Assembly (NCBI RefSeq): GCF_900105325.1
Contig: NZ_FNSU01000003.1
Location: forward strand, 1,364,001 to 1,428,000
Length of the DNA stretch: 64,000 bases
From: Pseudomonas marginalis
Lineage (GTDB): Bacteria; Pseudomonadota; Gammaproteobacteria; Pseudomonadales; Pseudomonadaceae
Direction: 5' to 3'
Numbering within the stretch: the first letter of the stretch is position 1; the number at the start of each line of letters is the position of its first letter. The position numbers and the translations under genes were made by a program. A model generated the notes under the pieces. It saw only the letters and a list, made by a program, of their open reading frames with translations, made no database searches and had not been told where the DNA came from. This document shows positions 17,316 to 26,331 of this stretch, one piece after another.

Positions 17316-17405
17316 CATCGTTTGCCCAGGACCGGCGAACGGCCTACATTTGCCTCGCCCGCGCAGGCTCTTTATTCAATCGATCATTCTCATGGAAGCG
17401 TTATC

Positions 17406-18560
17406 ATGCCCCAACATTTACTGTCTGGCGTGCGTAATTTCACCGCCCTCGCGGTGTTTATCGCCGCCGGCAACTGCCTGGCGTCCACCGACCTGCAGGC
17501 GGTGGTGGATGCCAATGTAAAACCGCTGATGCAGCAGCAGTCGATTAACGGCCTGGTGGTCGGCGTGGTGCGGGACGGCAAGGCGCAATACTTTAACTAC
17601 GGAATCGCCGCCACCGATACCCGCCAGCCGGTCAGCGAAAACACCCTGTTCGAAGTGGGTTCAGTGAGCAAGACCTTCACCGCGACCCTGGCCGGTTACG
17701 CGGTAGCCAGCGGCAAACTCACGCTCTCCGACCCGGCCAGCCATTACCTGCCGGCACTGGGCGGCGGCAAGTTCGACCACATCAGCGTGCTCAACCTCGG
17801 CACCTACACCGCCGGCGGCTTGCCCCTGCAATTCCCCGCCAATGCGGATAACAGCCAGCGCATGATCAGCTACTTCCAGCACTGGCAACCCGACTTCGCC
17901 CCTGGCACCCAGCGCCTGTATTCCAACCCGAGCCTGGGGTTGTTCGGCTACCTGGCGGCGCAGAGCCTCAAGCAGCCGTTCGATCAGGCGATGGAAAAGA
18001 CCCTGTTGCCCGCACTCGGGCTCAAGCACACCTTCATCAAGGTGCCGCAGAGCCAGATGAGCCTGTACGCCCAAGGCTATGGCAAAGATGGCAAACCGGT
18101 ACGCGTCGGCCCCGGCGCCCTGGACAGCGAGGCCTACGGCATCAAGACCAGCGCTGCGGACTTGCTGAAATACGTTGACGCGAACATGCACCCGGCGACG
18201 CTGGATAAAACCCTGCAGCAGGCGATCAGCGTGACTCACACGGGTTACTACAGCGTGGACGGCATGACCCAGGGCCTGGGCTGGGAAATGTACCCCTACC
18301 CCATCCCGCTCGATGGGTTGATGGCCGGCAACTCCACACCCATGGCAATGGAACCGCACGCGGTCAACTGGCTGACCCCGCCCCAGGCGCCCCACGCCGA
18401 CACCCTGGTGAACAAGACCGGCTCCACCAATGGGTTTGGCGCCTACGTGGCGTACGTGCCGAGCAAGGGAGTGGGCGTGGTGATATTGGCGAACAAGAAC
18501 TACCCGAATGCCGAACGGGTAAAGGTCGCCCATGCAATCTTGAGTGCGCTGGACCAATAG
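17406..18560 (+). CDS. ampC: Class C beta-lactamase AmpC
   Basis: A 384-residue periplasmic serine beta-lactamase (cephalosporinase). The signal peptide covers ~25 residues (to AGNCLAS). All class C motifs are intact: SVSK at 86-89 (nucleophile Ser86), YSN at 172-174 (general base Tyr) and KTG at 337-339 within VNKTGSTNGFG. TYTAGGLPLQFP is diagnostic for AmpC. The start at 17406 is chosen because it begins a proper signal peptide; the open frame upstream is an artefact. Divergent ampR implies inducible expression by beta-lactams through cell-wall recycling products. Confidence 0.96.
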   Translation: MPQHLLSGVRNFTALAVFIAAGNCLASTDLQAVVDANVKPLMQQQSINGLVVGVVRDGKAQYFNYGIAATDTRQPVSENTLFEVGSVSKTFTATLAGYAVASGKLTLSDPASHYLPALGGGKFDHISVLNLGTYTAGGLPLQFPANADNSQRMISYFQHWQPDFAPGTQRLYSNPSLGLFGYLAAQSLKQPFDQAMEKTLLPALGLKHTFIKVPQSQMSLYAQGYGKDGKPVRVGPGALDSEAYGIKTSAADLLKYVDANMHPATLDKTLQQAISVTHTGYYSVDGMTQGLGWEMYPYPIPLDGLMAGNSTPMAMEPHAVNWLTPPQAPHADTLVNKTGSTNGFGAYVAYVPSKGVGVVILANKNYPNAERVKVAHAILSALDQ

Positions 18561-18577
18561 AGCCTGACGCAAAACCA

Positions 18578-18599
18578 ATGTGGGAGGGGCAAGCCCCAA
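18578..18599. repeat. Truncated REP fragment
   Basis: ATGTGGGAGGGGCAAGCCCC is a short remnant of the TGTGGGAGG REP type, with the two arms fused. It lies in the short convergent gap between ampC and the TRAP permease gene. Confidence 0.6.
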
Positions 18600-18649
18600 T
18601 ACCAGTCAGTTAAGACACTTTGCAGGAGCGAGTCACTTGCTGACCCGCG

Positions 18650-19930
18650 CTACATCCCCAACCAGTGCGGCAAGGCCAGCGAGATAAACGGCAAGTACGT
18701 GACCATGATCAGGAACACCAACAGGATCATCAGCCACGGCAACGCCGCACGAATGGTCTGCCCCAGCGTCAACCCGGTCACCGCCGAGGTGACGAACAGG
18801 TTCAGCCCCACCGGTGGGTGCACCAGGCCGATTTCCATATTGACCACCATCACGATGCCCAGGTGAATCGGGTCGATGCCCAGCTTCATGGCGATCGGGA
18901 AGAAGATCGGCGCCAGGATCAGCACGATGGCCGAAGGCTCCATGAAACTGCCGGCGATCAGCAGCACCACGTTGACCATGATCAAAAAGCCAATCGGCGT
19001 GAGGCCCTCGGACAGCACCCAGGCGGTGATTTCCTGGGGGATCTGCTCGGTGGTCAGCACATGGGCGAAGAGCATGGCATTGGCGATGATAAACATCAGC
19101 ATGATCGCCAGGCGCCCGGACTCCAGCAGCACCTTGGGGCAGTCGCGCAGCTTCATGTCCTTGTAGACGAACAACGCCACAAAGGCCGAGTACACCGCCG
19201 CCACCGCCGCCGCTTCGGTGGGGGTGAACATGCCGCTGTAGATGCCGCCGAGGATGATCACCAGCAGCAACAGGCCCCAGAAGGCGCGGCGCGCACAGCC
19301 CAGCCATTCACCCAACGTCGCCCGTGGCTGGGCCGGCAGCTTCTTGATGCGCGCGACAATGTAGATCGCCACCATCAGCATCAGGCCCAGCAGCAAGCCC
19401 GGGATCACCCCGGCCATGAACAGCTTGCCCACCGAGGTTTCCGTCGCCGCCGAGTACACCACCATTACGATCGACGGCGGAATCAGGATGCCCAGGGTGC
19501 CGGCGTTGCAGATGATCCCCGCACCGAATTCCTTCGGGTAACCGGAGCGCACCATGCCCGCCACCGCAATCGAACCCACCGCCGCCACCGTCGCCGGGGA
19601 TGAGCCGGACAGCGCCGCAAACAGCATGCACGCCAGTACCGCCGCAATCGCCAGGCCGCCACGGATATGCCCGACACAGGCGTTGGCAAAGTCGATCAGC
19701 CGCTGCGCCACGCCGCCGGTGGTCATGAACGCACCGGAGAGCAGGAAGAACGGGATCGCCAGGAAGGTATAGGCGTCGGAGGTTTCGAACAGCTTGATCG
19801 CCAGGGAACTGACCGAGTCCGGGCTGAACATCAGGATCGACACCGCGCCCGACAAACCCAGCGCAATGGCAATCGGCACGCCGAGGAACATGAACACGAA
19901 CAACAGCAGGAACAGACAGAGCACGGCCAT
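18650..19930 (-). CDS. dctM: TRAP transporter large permease (DctM), itaconate locus
   Basis: A 426-residue membrane protein with about twelve helices, the DctM subunit of a tripartite ATP-independent periplasmic transporter. Family segments include FLAIPFFLLSGAFMTTGG, AALSGSSPATVAAVGSIAV and EIGLVHPPVGLNLFVTSAV. It uses the Na+ or proton gradient to import a dicarboxylate delivered by DctP. Its ATG overlaps the DctQ stop (ATGA). The P. aeruginosa itaconate locus has a TRAP set in the same position relative to the catabolic genes, so itaconate or a related C5 diacid is the likely substrate. Confidence 0.92.
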   Translation of the reverse strand: MAVLCLFLLLFVFMFLGVPIAIALGLSGAVSILMFSPDSVSSLAIKLFETSDAYTFLAIPFFLLSGAFMTTGGVAQRLIDFANACVGHIRGGLAIAAVLACMLFAALSGSSPATVAAVGSIAVAGMVRSGYPKEFGAGIICNAGTLGILIPPSIVMVVYSAATETSVGKLFMAGVIPGLLLGLMLMVAIYIVARIKKLPAQPRATLGEWLGCARRAFWGLLLLVIILGGIYSGMFTPTEAAAVAAVYSAFVALFVYKDMKLRDCPKVLLESGRLAIMLMFIIANAMLFAHVLTTEQIPQEITAWVLSEGLTPIGFLIMVNVVLLIAGSFMEPSAIVLILAPIFFPIAMKLGIDPIHLGIVMVVNMEIGLVHPPVGLNLFVTSAVTGLTLGQTIRAALPWLMILLVFLIMVTYLPFISLALPHWLGM

Positions 19931-20562
19931 CAGTGACGCTCCCCATGGCTGCCTGCCAATTTGCTGGCCTCACCGGCCTCGTCAGCCAGCCCCAACCCGA
20001 CCTGACGGCGGGTAAAGATGCGGTAGAAGATCTCCAGGTAGCGGATAAACACCAGGGCAAAACCGATGGGCACGATGATCACAATGTCACCCACGTCGAT
20101 GCCGAACTGGTCGAGGTCTTCGGCGCCGATATGGGCGGTCATCACCGCGCTGACCCACTTGTAGCTGGCGACCATGAACAGCCCGGCATAGGCCAGGCAG
20201 CACAGGCAGGCGAGCATGCCCAGCACGCGCTGCACCGGACGCCGGGTCAGCTTAACCAGCGCGTCCACCCCCAGGTGGCCGGCGGTGCGCACCCCATAGG
20301 AAATGCCGAAGAAAATCAGCCAGCCGAACATGGCCTTGGTCAGCGCCACGCTCCAGGTCATGTCCTGGGCCCAGGTCATGGTGTGGTCGCCCAGCGCGCC
20401 GAAGAACGTGCTGCTCCACGCCCACTTGTCAGACAGGGCAAAGAACAGCGTGTAGATGTTGTTGAGCATGACGTAAACAAATGTCACCAGGGTCATGGCC
20501 GCCAGCAGGAAGGCAATAAAGCCTTCCTCCAGGTGCTCCCAGACGCGCCTTAGCGTTTGCAT
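19930..20562 (-). CDS. dctQ: TRAP transporter small permease (DctQ)
   Basis: A 210-residue membrane protein with four helices. The family pattern is clear: EEGFIAFLLAAMTLVTFVYVMLNN at the start, KAMFGWLIFFGISYGVRTAGHLGVDALV in the middle, and IPIGFALVFIRYLEIFYRI near the end. DctQ bridges the periplasmic binding protein and DctM. The ATG at 20560-20562 is chosen because the domain begins at once; an upstream in-frame ATG adds seventeen residues. It follows dctP by 47 bp and overlaps dctM. Confidence 0.9.
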   Translation of the reverse strand: MQTLRRVWEHLEEGFIAFLLAAMTLVTFVYVMLNNIYTLFFALSDKWAWSSTFFGALGDHTMTWAQDMTWSVALTKAMFGWLIFFGISYGVRTAGHLGVDALVKLTRRPVQRVLGMLACLCCLAYAGLFMVASYKWVSAVMTAHIGAEDLDQFGIDVGDIVIIVPIGFALVFIRYLEIFYRIFTRRQVGLGLADEAGEASKLAGSHGERH

Positions 20563-20609
20563 GGCAAAACCTCGCGAAAGCAAATGAGATGTCAGGGCGG
20601 AAACCGGAT

Positions 20610-21593
20610 TCAATGGTTGGAGGCATCCGCCGCCTTGATCAGATCAGCCCCGATTTCCCCTTCGAACTTCTGCCACACCGGCCGCATCGCTTCGCGCCAC
20701 AACTGGCGTTGCTCGGGGGTCAGCTCGATGATTTCGCTGGTCTTGGCCTCGACGATCTTCTGCCTGGCCGACTGGTTCAGCGCTTCGGCCTGTTTGTTCA
20801 CCTCGACGGTGACCTCGACCATGACCTGCTCCAGGGTGCCGCGGATGTCCGGCGGCAGGCCGTTCCAGAACGTGGCATTGGTGATGACCATGTAGTCGAT
20901 CAGGCCATGGTTGGATTCGGTGAAGTACTTCTGCACTTCGTTGACCTTCTGGCTTTCATAGTTCGACCAGGTGTTCTCGGTGCCATTCACGGTGCCGGTC
21001 TGCAAGCCCTGGTACACCTCGGCAAAGCTCATCTTGCGCGGGTTGGCACGGATCGCCTTGAACTGCTCCTCCAGCACGCTGGAGGCCTGCACGCGGAACT
21101 TCAGGCCACGGGCGTCCTTGGGTTCATGCAGTGCCTTGTTGGCGGAGAGTTGCTTGAGGCCGTTGTGCCAATAGGCCAGGCCGAGGATGTTTTTGTTCTG
21201 CATCGAGGTCAGCAGTTGCTTGCCCTCGGCGGCCTGGAAGCGGTCGACGGCGGCCAGGTCGTTGAACAGGAACGGCAGGTCATAGATCTGCACTTGCCGG
21301 GTGTATTGCTCGAACTTGGCCAGGGACGGCGCCAGCATCTGCACGTCGCCCAGCAGCAGGGCTTCCATTTCCTTGCCGTCGCCGAACAGTGACGAGTTGG
21401 GGTACACCTCGACCTTGACCTTGCCGGGCAAGCGTTCTTCGGCGAGCTTCTTGAACAGCAACGCGCCCTGGCCCTTGGGGGTGTTTTCAGCGACCACGTG
21501 GGCGAACTTGATCACGATCGGGTCCGCCGCCTGGGCCAGGCCCGCGGCAAACAAGGTGGCGGCGCAGAACAGCGCCCGAGAAAGCTTGAGCAT
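20610..21593 (-). CDS. dctP: TRAP transporter substrate-binding protein (DctP)
   Basis: A 327-residue periplasmic binding protein. The signal peptide is MLKLSRALFCAATLFAAGLAQA, followed by IVIKFAHVVAENTPKGQGALLFKKLAEE, typical of DctP. The carboxylate-binding Arg lies in the region GLKFRVQASSVLEEQ. It is the first gene of dctPQM and has its own upstream region carrying the palindrome at 21678-21694. The substrate is inferred from the adjacent itaconate genes. Confidence 0.92.
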   Translation of the reverse strand: MLKLSRALFCAATLFAAGLAQAADPIVIKFAHVVAENTPKGQGALLFKKLAEERLPGKVKVEVYPNSSLFGDGKEMEALLLGDVQMLAPSLAKFEQYTRQVQIYDLPFLFNDLAAVDRFQAAEGKQLLTSMQNKNILGLAYWHNGLKQLSANKALHEPKDARGLKFRVQASSVLEEQFKAIRANPRKMSFAEVYQGLQTGTVNGTENTWSNYESQKVNEVQKYFTESNHGLIDYMVITNATFWNGLPPDIRGTLEQVMVEVTVEVNKQAEALNQSARQKIVEAKTSEIIELTPEQRQLWREAMRPVWQKFEGEIGADLIKAADASNH

Positions 21594-21675
21594 GGAAAAT
21601 CACCTTCTTATTGTTGTGTTGTAGGGCAAGGTGCCTGATATGACGCGTGTAGTGAATTTCGAATTTTTGATACCT

Positions 21676-21696
21676 GCGTTCGGCCACGCCGAACAC
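21676..21696. promoter_or_regulatory. Palindrome upstream of dctP, candidate LysR operator
   Basis: GTTCGGC-CAC-GCCGAAC at 21678-21694 is a perfect inverted repeat centred ~93 bp upstream of the dctP start. It fits the LysR T-N11-A rule and matches the palindrome upstream of the hydratase gene at 27236-27256 at nearly all arm positions. Confidence 0.7.
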
Positions 21697-21748
21697 CAAC
21701 CTCAAGAAAAATGCAGTTCCCCCTCCACATTTGATTCGGTTCCGTCAG

Positions 21749-22561
21749 CTATAACTGTGCGAGCAACCGCTGCGCCCGCAACAACACCGGCGCATCCACC
21801 ATCTGCCCATCAATCTGGTAAGCCCCCGCCCCATGCGCCCCGGCGTCAACCACCCGCCGTGCCCAGGCCAGGTCGGCGGCGCTGGGCGCCAACGCTTCAT
21901 GGATCACCGCCACCTGCCTGGGATGGATACACAACGCGCCGGCAAAGCCCATTTCATAGGCATGCCGGATCGAACGGCGCAGGCCTTCAGGATCGTCGAT
22001 GGCCGGGTGCACGCCATCCAGTGGCGCCACCAGGCCAGCCGCGCGGGAATGCACGATCAGCGCCAGGCGTGCCTGGTCGAGGGCGAACTGCGCGGCCGGG
22101 GAGTTGCTGCTCAAGTTGAGGTCCAGCGCCAGGTCCAGGCCGCCGAATGACAGGCGTTCGACCTGCGGCGCCCCCGCGATGTCGGCCACCGCCAGCAAGC
22201 CCCGTGCGCTTTCTATAATCGGCCAGATCACTTTGCCCGCAGCGGCGACCACCGCCACCTGGGCCGCGCTTTCCACTTTCGGCAACAGCACACCTGCCAC
22301 GTTGACGTGGGCTTTGCAGAACGCCACATCTTCAAAATGCTCGGCATGTTCCGGCGCGTTGATGCGCACCCACACCCGGGCCTGCGGGTGACTTTGCAGG
22401 AACGCCCCGAGGTTATCCCGCGCCTGGCGCTTGAGCGGCTCTTCCACCGCGTCTTCGAAATCCACGATCACGGCGTCGGCGCCACTGGCCAGCGCCTTGG
22501 AAAATCGCTCCGGTCGGCTGCCGGGAACAAACAGCGCAGAGCGCACAAGAGGGTTTGGCAT
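21749..22561 (-). CDS. ccl: Citramalyl-CoA lyase (CitE/HpcH family), itaconate degradation
   Basis: A 270-residue TIM-barrel CoA-ester lyase. Hallmarks are RSALFVPGSRPERFSKAL at the start, the Mg-site VDFEDAVEE, then VRINAPEHAEHFED and CIHPRQVAVIHEA near the end. In the itaconate pathway this enzyme cleaves (S)-citramalyl-CoA to acetyl-CoA and pyruvate. It is the last gene of the catabolic operon (hydratase, acyl-CoA dehydrogenase, PrpD-like, CoA-transferase, lyase), the order known from the P. aeruginosa ich-ict-ccl locus. It lies 14 bp after the CoA-transferase gene. Confidence 0.88.
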   Translation of the reverse strand: MPNPLVRSALFVPGSRPERFSKALASGADAVIVDFEDAVEEPLKRQARDNLGAFLQSHPQARVWVRINAPEHAEHFEDVAFCKAHVNVAGVLLPKVESAAQVAVVAAAGKVIWPIIESARGLLAVADIAGAPQVERLSFGGLDLALDLNLSSNSPAAQFALDQARLALIVHSRAAGLVAPLDGVHPAIDDPEGLRRSIRHAYEMGFAGALCIHPRQVAVIHEALAPSAADLAWARRVVDAGAHGAGAYQIDGQMVDAPVLLRAQRLLAQL

Positions 22562-22575
22562 AACGGACTTCCTTA

Positions 22576-23769
22576 TTAGATAACGCCGCGCGCGCGCAGG
22601 CTGTCGATGGCATCGCCGGAGTAACCGAGCTGCTCGAGGATGCCCTGGCTGTGCTGCCCCAGCGCCGGTACGGCGTCCATGCGCGGGGTAAACGCCCCGT
22701 TGCGCGCCGGCGGCAGCAGCGACGGCAGCGGCCCGGCAGGGCTTGCGACTTCACGCCAACTGTCGCGGGCCTTGAGCTGCGGGTGGTCCCACACGCCTTG
22801 CATATCGTTGACGCGGGCGCTGGCGATCTGCGCATCCTCCAGGCGCTGGATCACGGCCTCGGCGTCCAGTTGCGCAAAGCTGTCGACGATGATCTGGCGC
22901 AGCGTCTCGCGGTTGGCCGAGCGCTTGAAGTTGGCGCTGAAGCGCTCATCCGTCGCCAGTCCAGGTGTGAGCAGCACCTTGTCGCAGAACGCTGCCCATT
23001 CACGCTCGTTCTGCAAACCGAGCATCACCGTGCCGCCGTCGCCGGTGGGAAACGGCCCGTAGGGGTAGATGGTCGAGTGCGCCGCGCCGGCACGCGGGGG
23101 TGGAGGCGCACCGTCGAAGGCGTAGTACATCGGATAGCCCATCCACTCCACCAGGCTTTCGAGCATGCTCACGTCGATGCGGCTGCCCTGCCCCGTCTTG
23201 CCGCGCAACAGCAGCGCGGAAAGGATGCCGCTGTAGGCGTACATGCCGGCGGAGATGTCGGCGATGGAGCAACCGGCCTTGGCCATCTGCTCGTCACCCG
23301 GGCCACCGGTCACCGACAAAAAGCCGCCCTCGCTCTGGATCAGCAGGTCATAGGCTTTCTTTTTCTCGTAGGGCCCGCCTTCGCCATAGCCGGAAATGTC
23401 GCAGACGATCAGCCGTGGAAAGCGTGCATGCAGCGCCTCGAACGACAGGCCCATGCGCGCCGCCGCGCCCGGTGCAAGGTTCTGCACCAGCACATCGGCA
23501 TCCGCCAGCAGGCTGTCGAGGATGGCGTCGGCGTCGTCCTGCTTGAGGTCCAGGGTGAGGCTTTCCTTGGAGCGGTTGGTCCACACGAAATGCGAGGCCA
23601 GGCCACGCACGCGCTCATCGTAGCCACGGGCGAAATCACCGGCACCGGGGCGTTCGATCTTGATCACGCGGGCGCCGAGGTCGGCCAGTTGACGGGTGCA
23701 AAAGGGCGCGGCGATCGCGTGTTCCAGGCTGACAACGGTGATGCCGTCCAGCGGTCGTGGGTCAGTCAT
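22576..23769 (-). CDS. ict: CaiB/BaiF family CoA-transferase (itaconate CoA-transferase)
   Basis: A 397-residue family III CoA-transferase. It begins PLDGITVVSLEHAIAAPFCTRQLADLGARVIKIERP, the usual CaiB opening. The catalytic Asp is in GCSIADISAGMYA (~residue 169). In the itaconate pathway it moves CoA from succinyl-CoA to itaconate, giving itaconyl-CoA. Position between the PrpD-like and lyase genes matches P. aeruginosa ict. Specificity for itaconate over related C5 acids is inferred from context. Confidence 0.88.
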   Translation of the reverse strand: MTDPRPLDGITVVSLEHAIAAPFCTRQLADLGARVIKIERPGAGDFARGYDERVRGLASHFVWTNRSKESLTLDLKQDDADAILDSLLADADVLVQNLAPGAAARMGLSFEALHARFPRLIVCDISGYGEGGPYEKKKAYDLLIQSEGGFLSVTGGPGDEQMAKAGCSIADISAGMYAYSGILSALLLRGKTGQGSRIDVSMLESLVEWMGYPMYYAFDGAPPPPRAGAAHSTIYPYGPFPTGDGGTVMLGLQNEREWAAFCDKVLLTPGLATDERFSANFKRSANRETLRQIIVDSFAQLDAEAVIQRLEDAQIASARVNDMQGVWDHPQLKARDSWREVASPAGPLPSLLPPARNGAFTPRMDAVPALGQHSQGILEQLGYSGDAIDSLRARGVI

Positions 23770-23778
23770 GACAGTTCC

Positions 23779-25128
23779 TCAGAGCCAGTGGGCCATGGAC
23801 GCGGCGTTGCGCACATCCCAGACTTTGGCAATCAATGCGGCGGCCTGGGCCGGTGTGCGAGCGTTACTGAACCGGGCGAGGCGCTGGAATTTATCCGCCA
23901 GTTCTGCACGGCTCAGGGTGTTGCCCGGGTCGCCCTTGGGCTCGTCGATGGCGCCGTGCAGGGTGCGGCCGTCAACCGTGGTGACGGTGACGCGGCCGAG
24001 CCAGCGCTGCGGGTAGGCGCCATCGACCTCGGGGTCGAGGGTCATGCTGACCCTGTCGCGAAAGGCGGCGACGGCGGGATCGGTCAACGCCGATTCATGG
24101 AACTCGGTGAGCCCGGCCTTGCCATGCACGGCGATCAACCCCAGCACGGTGCCCATGGAGAACTTGGCCTGATGCACGCTGGTCGGCACGCTTACCCGCC
24201 CCAGTACATCGATGGCGCCTTGGTGCACACGGGTTTCCACACGGGCGATATCGACGGCCTCCAGGCCTTCGCGTTGCATCAACGCCAGCAACGCATCGGC
24301 GGCCGGATGGGTATGGCGGCACGACGCGTGGAACTTGAACGAGGTCTCCAGCAGCGCCCAACGGCTACCAAGGCCAGCCGATAACTTGCTCGGTTCGGCA
24401 TCCGTGGACATACCCGCCGCCAGGCCCTGGTCGCCTTCGAGGATATTGCGCGCACCGGTCAGGCCATCCGCCGTCAGGTACGCGGCGAGCAAACCGTCCG
24501 CGGCCGCCTTGGCCGTGTGCAGTTGCTTGGAGTCGGCGGCATCGCGCAGGAATTCCCACAGCCCGGCGGCCTGGGTGCCGGCGCTGCCGAGCAGATGGAT
24601 GAACTGGTCCTGATTGAAATCCAGCAACTTGCCCACCGCCACGGCCGCCGCCAGGGTGCCCACCGTGGCCGTGGTGTGGAAGATGCGGTAGTGGGAGCGC
24701 CCCATGAATTCGCCGATGCGGATCCCGGCCTCATAGCCGGCCACCGAGGCCAGCAACACGTCACGGCCGGATTTACCGAGGTCCTGGGCGGCGGCCAAGG
24801 CAGCGGGAAACACCACGGTGGCCGGGTGCAGCACCGAGCTGTTGTGCAGGTCATCCTGTTCCACCAGGTGGGACGAGGCGCCGTTGACCAGTGCGGCGAA
24901 ATACGCGCTGCTGCCGGTGCCATTGACGATCACCTGCGCCGGGCCGCTGCTCGGGCCCATCTTCTGGGCATAGCGCTCGAACAACGGGATCGGGTGCGCG
25001 CCCTGGCTGGCCAACGCGGACGCCAGCCAATCCAGGAACAGGTCTTCGGTGCGCGCCAGCACGGGTTCGGGCAACTGCTCGTAGGCCAGGTCGGCCAGGA
25101 ACCGACACAGGGCTTGGGTATGGCTCAT
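23779..25128 (-). CDS. MmgE/PrpD family protein
   Basis: A 449-residue protein of the 2-methylcitrate dehydratase / cis-aconitate decarboxylase superfamily. It has the two-part fold: helical LFLDWLASALASQGAHP and ASSHLVEQDDLHNSSVLHPATVV, where the Asp-Asp-x-His motif is part of the active site. A homologue sits at the same place in the P. aeruginosa itaconate locus, where its exact role is unsettled. It might isomerise or (de)hydrate a related diacid, or act on by-products. Ten bp separate it from the CoA-transferase gene. Confidence 0.85.
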   Translation of the reverse strand: MSHTQALCRFLADLAYEQLPEPVLARTEDLFLDWLASALASQGAHPIPLFERYAQKMGPSSGPAQVIVNGTGSSAYFAALVNGASSHLVEQDDLHNSSVLHPATVVFPAALAAAQDLGKSGRDVLLASVAGYEAGIRIGEFMGRSHYRIFHTTATVGTLAAAVAVGKLLDFNQDQFIHLLGSAGTQAAGLWEFLRDAADSKQLHTAKAAADGLLAAYLTADGLTGARNILEGDQGLAAGMSTDAEPSKLSAGLGSRWALLETSFKFHASCRHTHPAADALLALMQREGLEAVDIARVETRVHQGAIDVLGRVSVPTSVHQAKFSMGTVLGLIAVHGKAGLTEFHESALTDPAVAAFRDRVSMTLDPEVDGAYPQRWLGRVTVTTVDGRTLHGAIDEPKGDPGNTLSRAELADKFQRLARFSNARTPAQAAALIAKVWDVRNAASMAHWL

Positions 25129-25138
25129 GGGCAGGCCC

Positions 25139-26302
25139 TCAGAAGCTGCGTGGCAGCTCGAGCAGGTGCTCGGCCACGTAGGACAGGATCAGGTTGGTGG
25201 AGATCGGCGCCACCTGGTACAGGCGCGTCTCGCGGAATTTGCGCTCGACGTCGTACTCGCAGGCAAAGCCAAAGCCGCCGTGGGTCTGCAGGCAGGCATT
25301 GGCCGCTTCCCAGGACGCCTTGGCCGCCAGGTACTTGGCCATGTTCGCGCTGGCGCCGGCATTCACGCCGCTGTCGTATTCCGCACAGGCGCGCCAGCGC
25401 ATCAGGTCGGCCGCCTCGACTTCGATATGGGCTTCGGCAATCGGAAACTGCACGCCCTGGTTCTGCCCGATGGGCCGGCCGAACACCACGCGGTCGCGGG
25501 CGTAGGCGCTGGCCTTGTCGATAAACCAGCGGCCATCGCCGATGCATTCGGCGGCGATCAGGGTGCGTTCGGCATTGAGGCCGTCGAGGATGTATTTGAA
25601 ACCCTTGCCCTCTTCGCCGATCAAGCTATCGAGGGGCAGTTCAAGGTTGTCGAAGAACAACTCATTGGTCTCGTGGTTGACCATGTTCGCGATGGGCTGC
25701 ACGGTCAGGCCGTTGCCGATGGCCTCACGCAGATCGACCAGGAAGATCGACATGCCTTCGGACTTTTTCTTCACCTGTGCCAACGGGGTGGTGCGCGCCA
25801 GGAGGATCATCAGGTCGGAATGCTGCACCCGCGAGATCCAGACCTTCTGGCCGTTGATCACGTATTTGTCGCCACGCTTGATCGCGGTGGTCTTGATCTT
25901 GGTGGTGTCGGTGCCGGTGGTGGGCTCGGTGACCGCCATGGATTGCAGGCGCAATTCGCCACTGGCGAGCTTGGGCAGGTAGAAGCGTTTTTGCGCCTCG
26001 CTGCCGTGACGCAACAGGGTGAACATGTTGTACATCTGCCCGTGCACGGTGCCGGAGTTACCGCCGCAGCGGTTCACCTCCTCGAGGATCACCGAGGCTT
26101 CGGCCAGGCCCAGGCCGGAGCCGCCGTACTCCTCGGGAATCATCGCCGACAGCCAGCCGGCGTCGGTCAGCGCCTTGACGAAGGCTTCGGGGAAGCCCTT
26201 TTCTTCGTCGATCCGGCGCCAGTAGGCCGCGTCGAATGCGGCGCACAAGGCGCGCACGCCGTCGCGGATGGCATTGAGTGCTTCGTTGTCATTCGGGTTC
26301 AT
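25139..26302 (-). CDS. Acyl-CoA dehydrogenase, itaconate locus
   Basis: A 387-residue FAD-dependent acyl-CoA dehydrogenase. Motifs include MIPEEYGGSGLGLAEASVILEEV, the FAD/substrate loop MAVTEPTTGTDTTKI, KVWISR, and the C-terminal QTHGGFGFACEYDVERKFRE with its FAD-binding residues. It converts an acyl-CoA to an enoyl-CoA and passes electrons to ETF. In this operon a plausible substrate is methylsuccinyl-CoA or a similar branched C5 thioester, which would extend the pathway beyond itaconate itself. That role is inference. Confidence 0.88.
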   Translation of the reverse strand: MNPNDNEALNAIRDGVRALCAAFDAAYWRRIDEEKGFPEAFVKALTDAGWLSAMIPEEYGGSGLGLAEASVILEEVNRCGGNSGTVHGQMYNMFTLLRHGSEAQKRFYLPKLASGELRLQSMAVTEPTTGTDTTKIKTTAIKRGDKYVINGQKVWISRVQHSDLMILLARTTPLAQVKKKSEGMSIFLVDLREAIGNGLTVQPIANMVNHETNELFFDNLELPLDSLIGEEGKGFKYILDGLNAERTLIAAECIGDGRWFIDKASAYARDRVVFGRPIGQNQGVQFPIAEAHIEVEAADLMRWRACAEYDSGVNAGASANMAKYLAAKASWEAANACLQTHGGFGFACEYDVERKFRETRLYQVAPISTNLILSYVAEHLLELPRSF

Positions 26303-26331
26303 CTCACGGCTCTCCGCCTGTTGTTCTTGGC

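Noticed and set aside
17196..17405. N-terminal extension of ampC
   Set aside because: It overlaps ampR and its promoter region and would bury the AmpC signal peptide.
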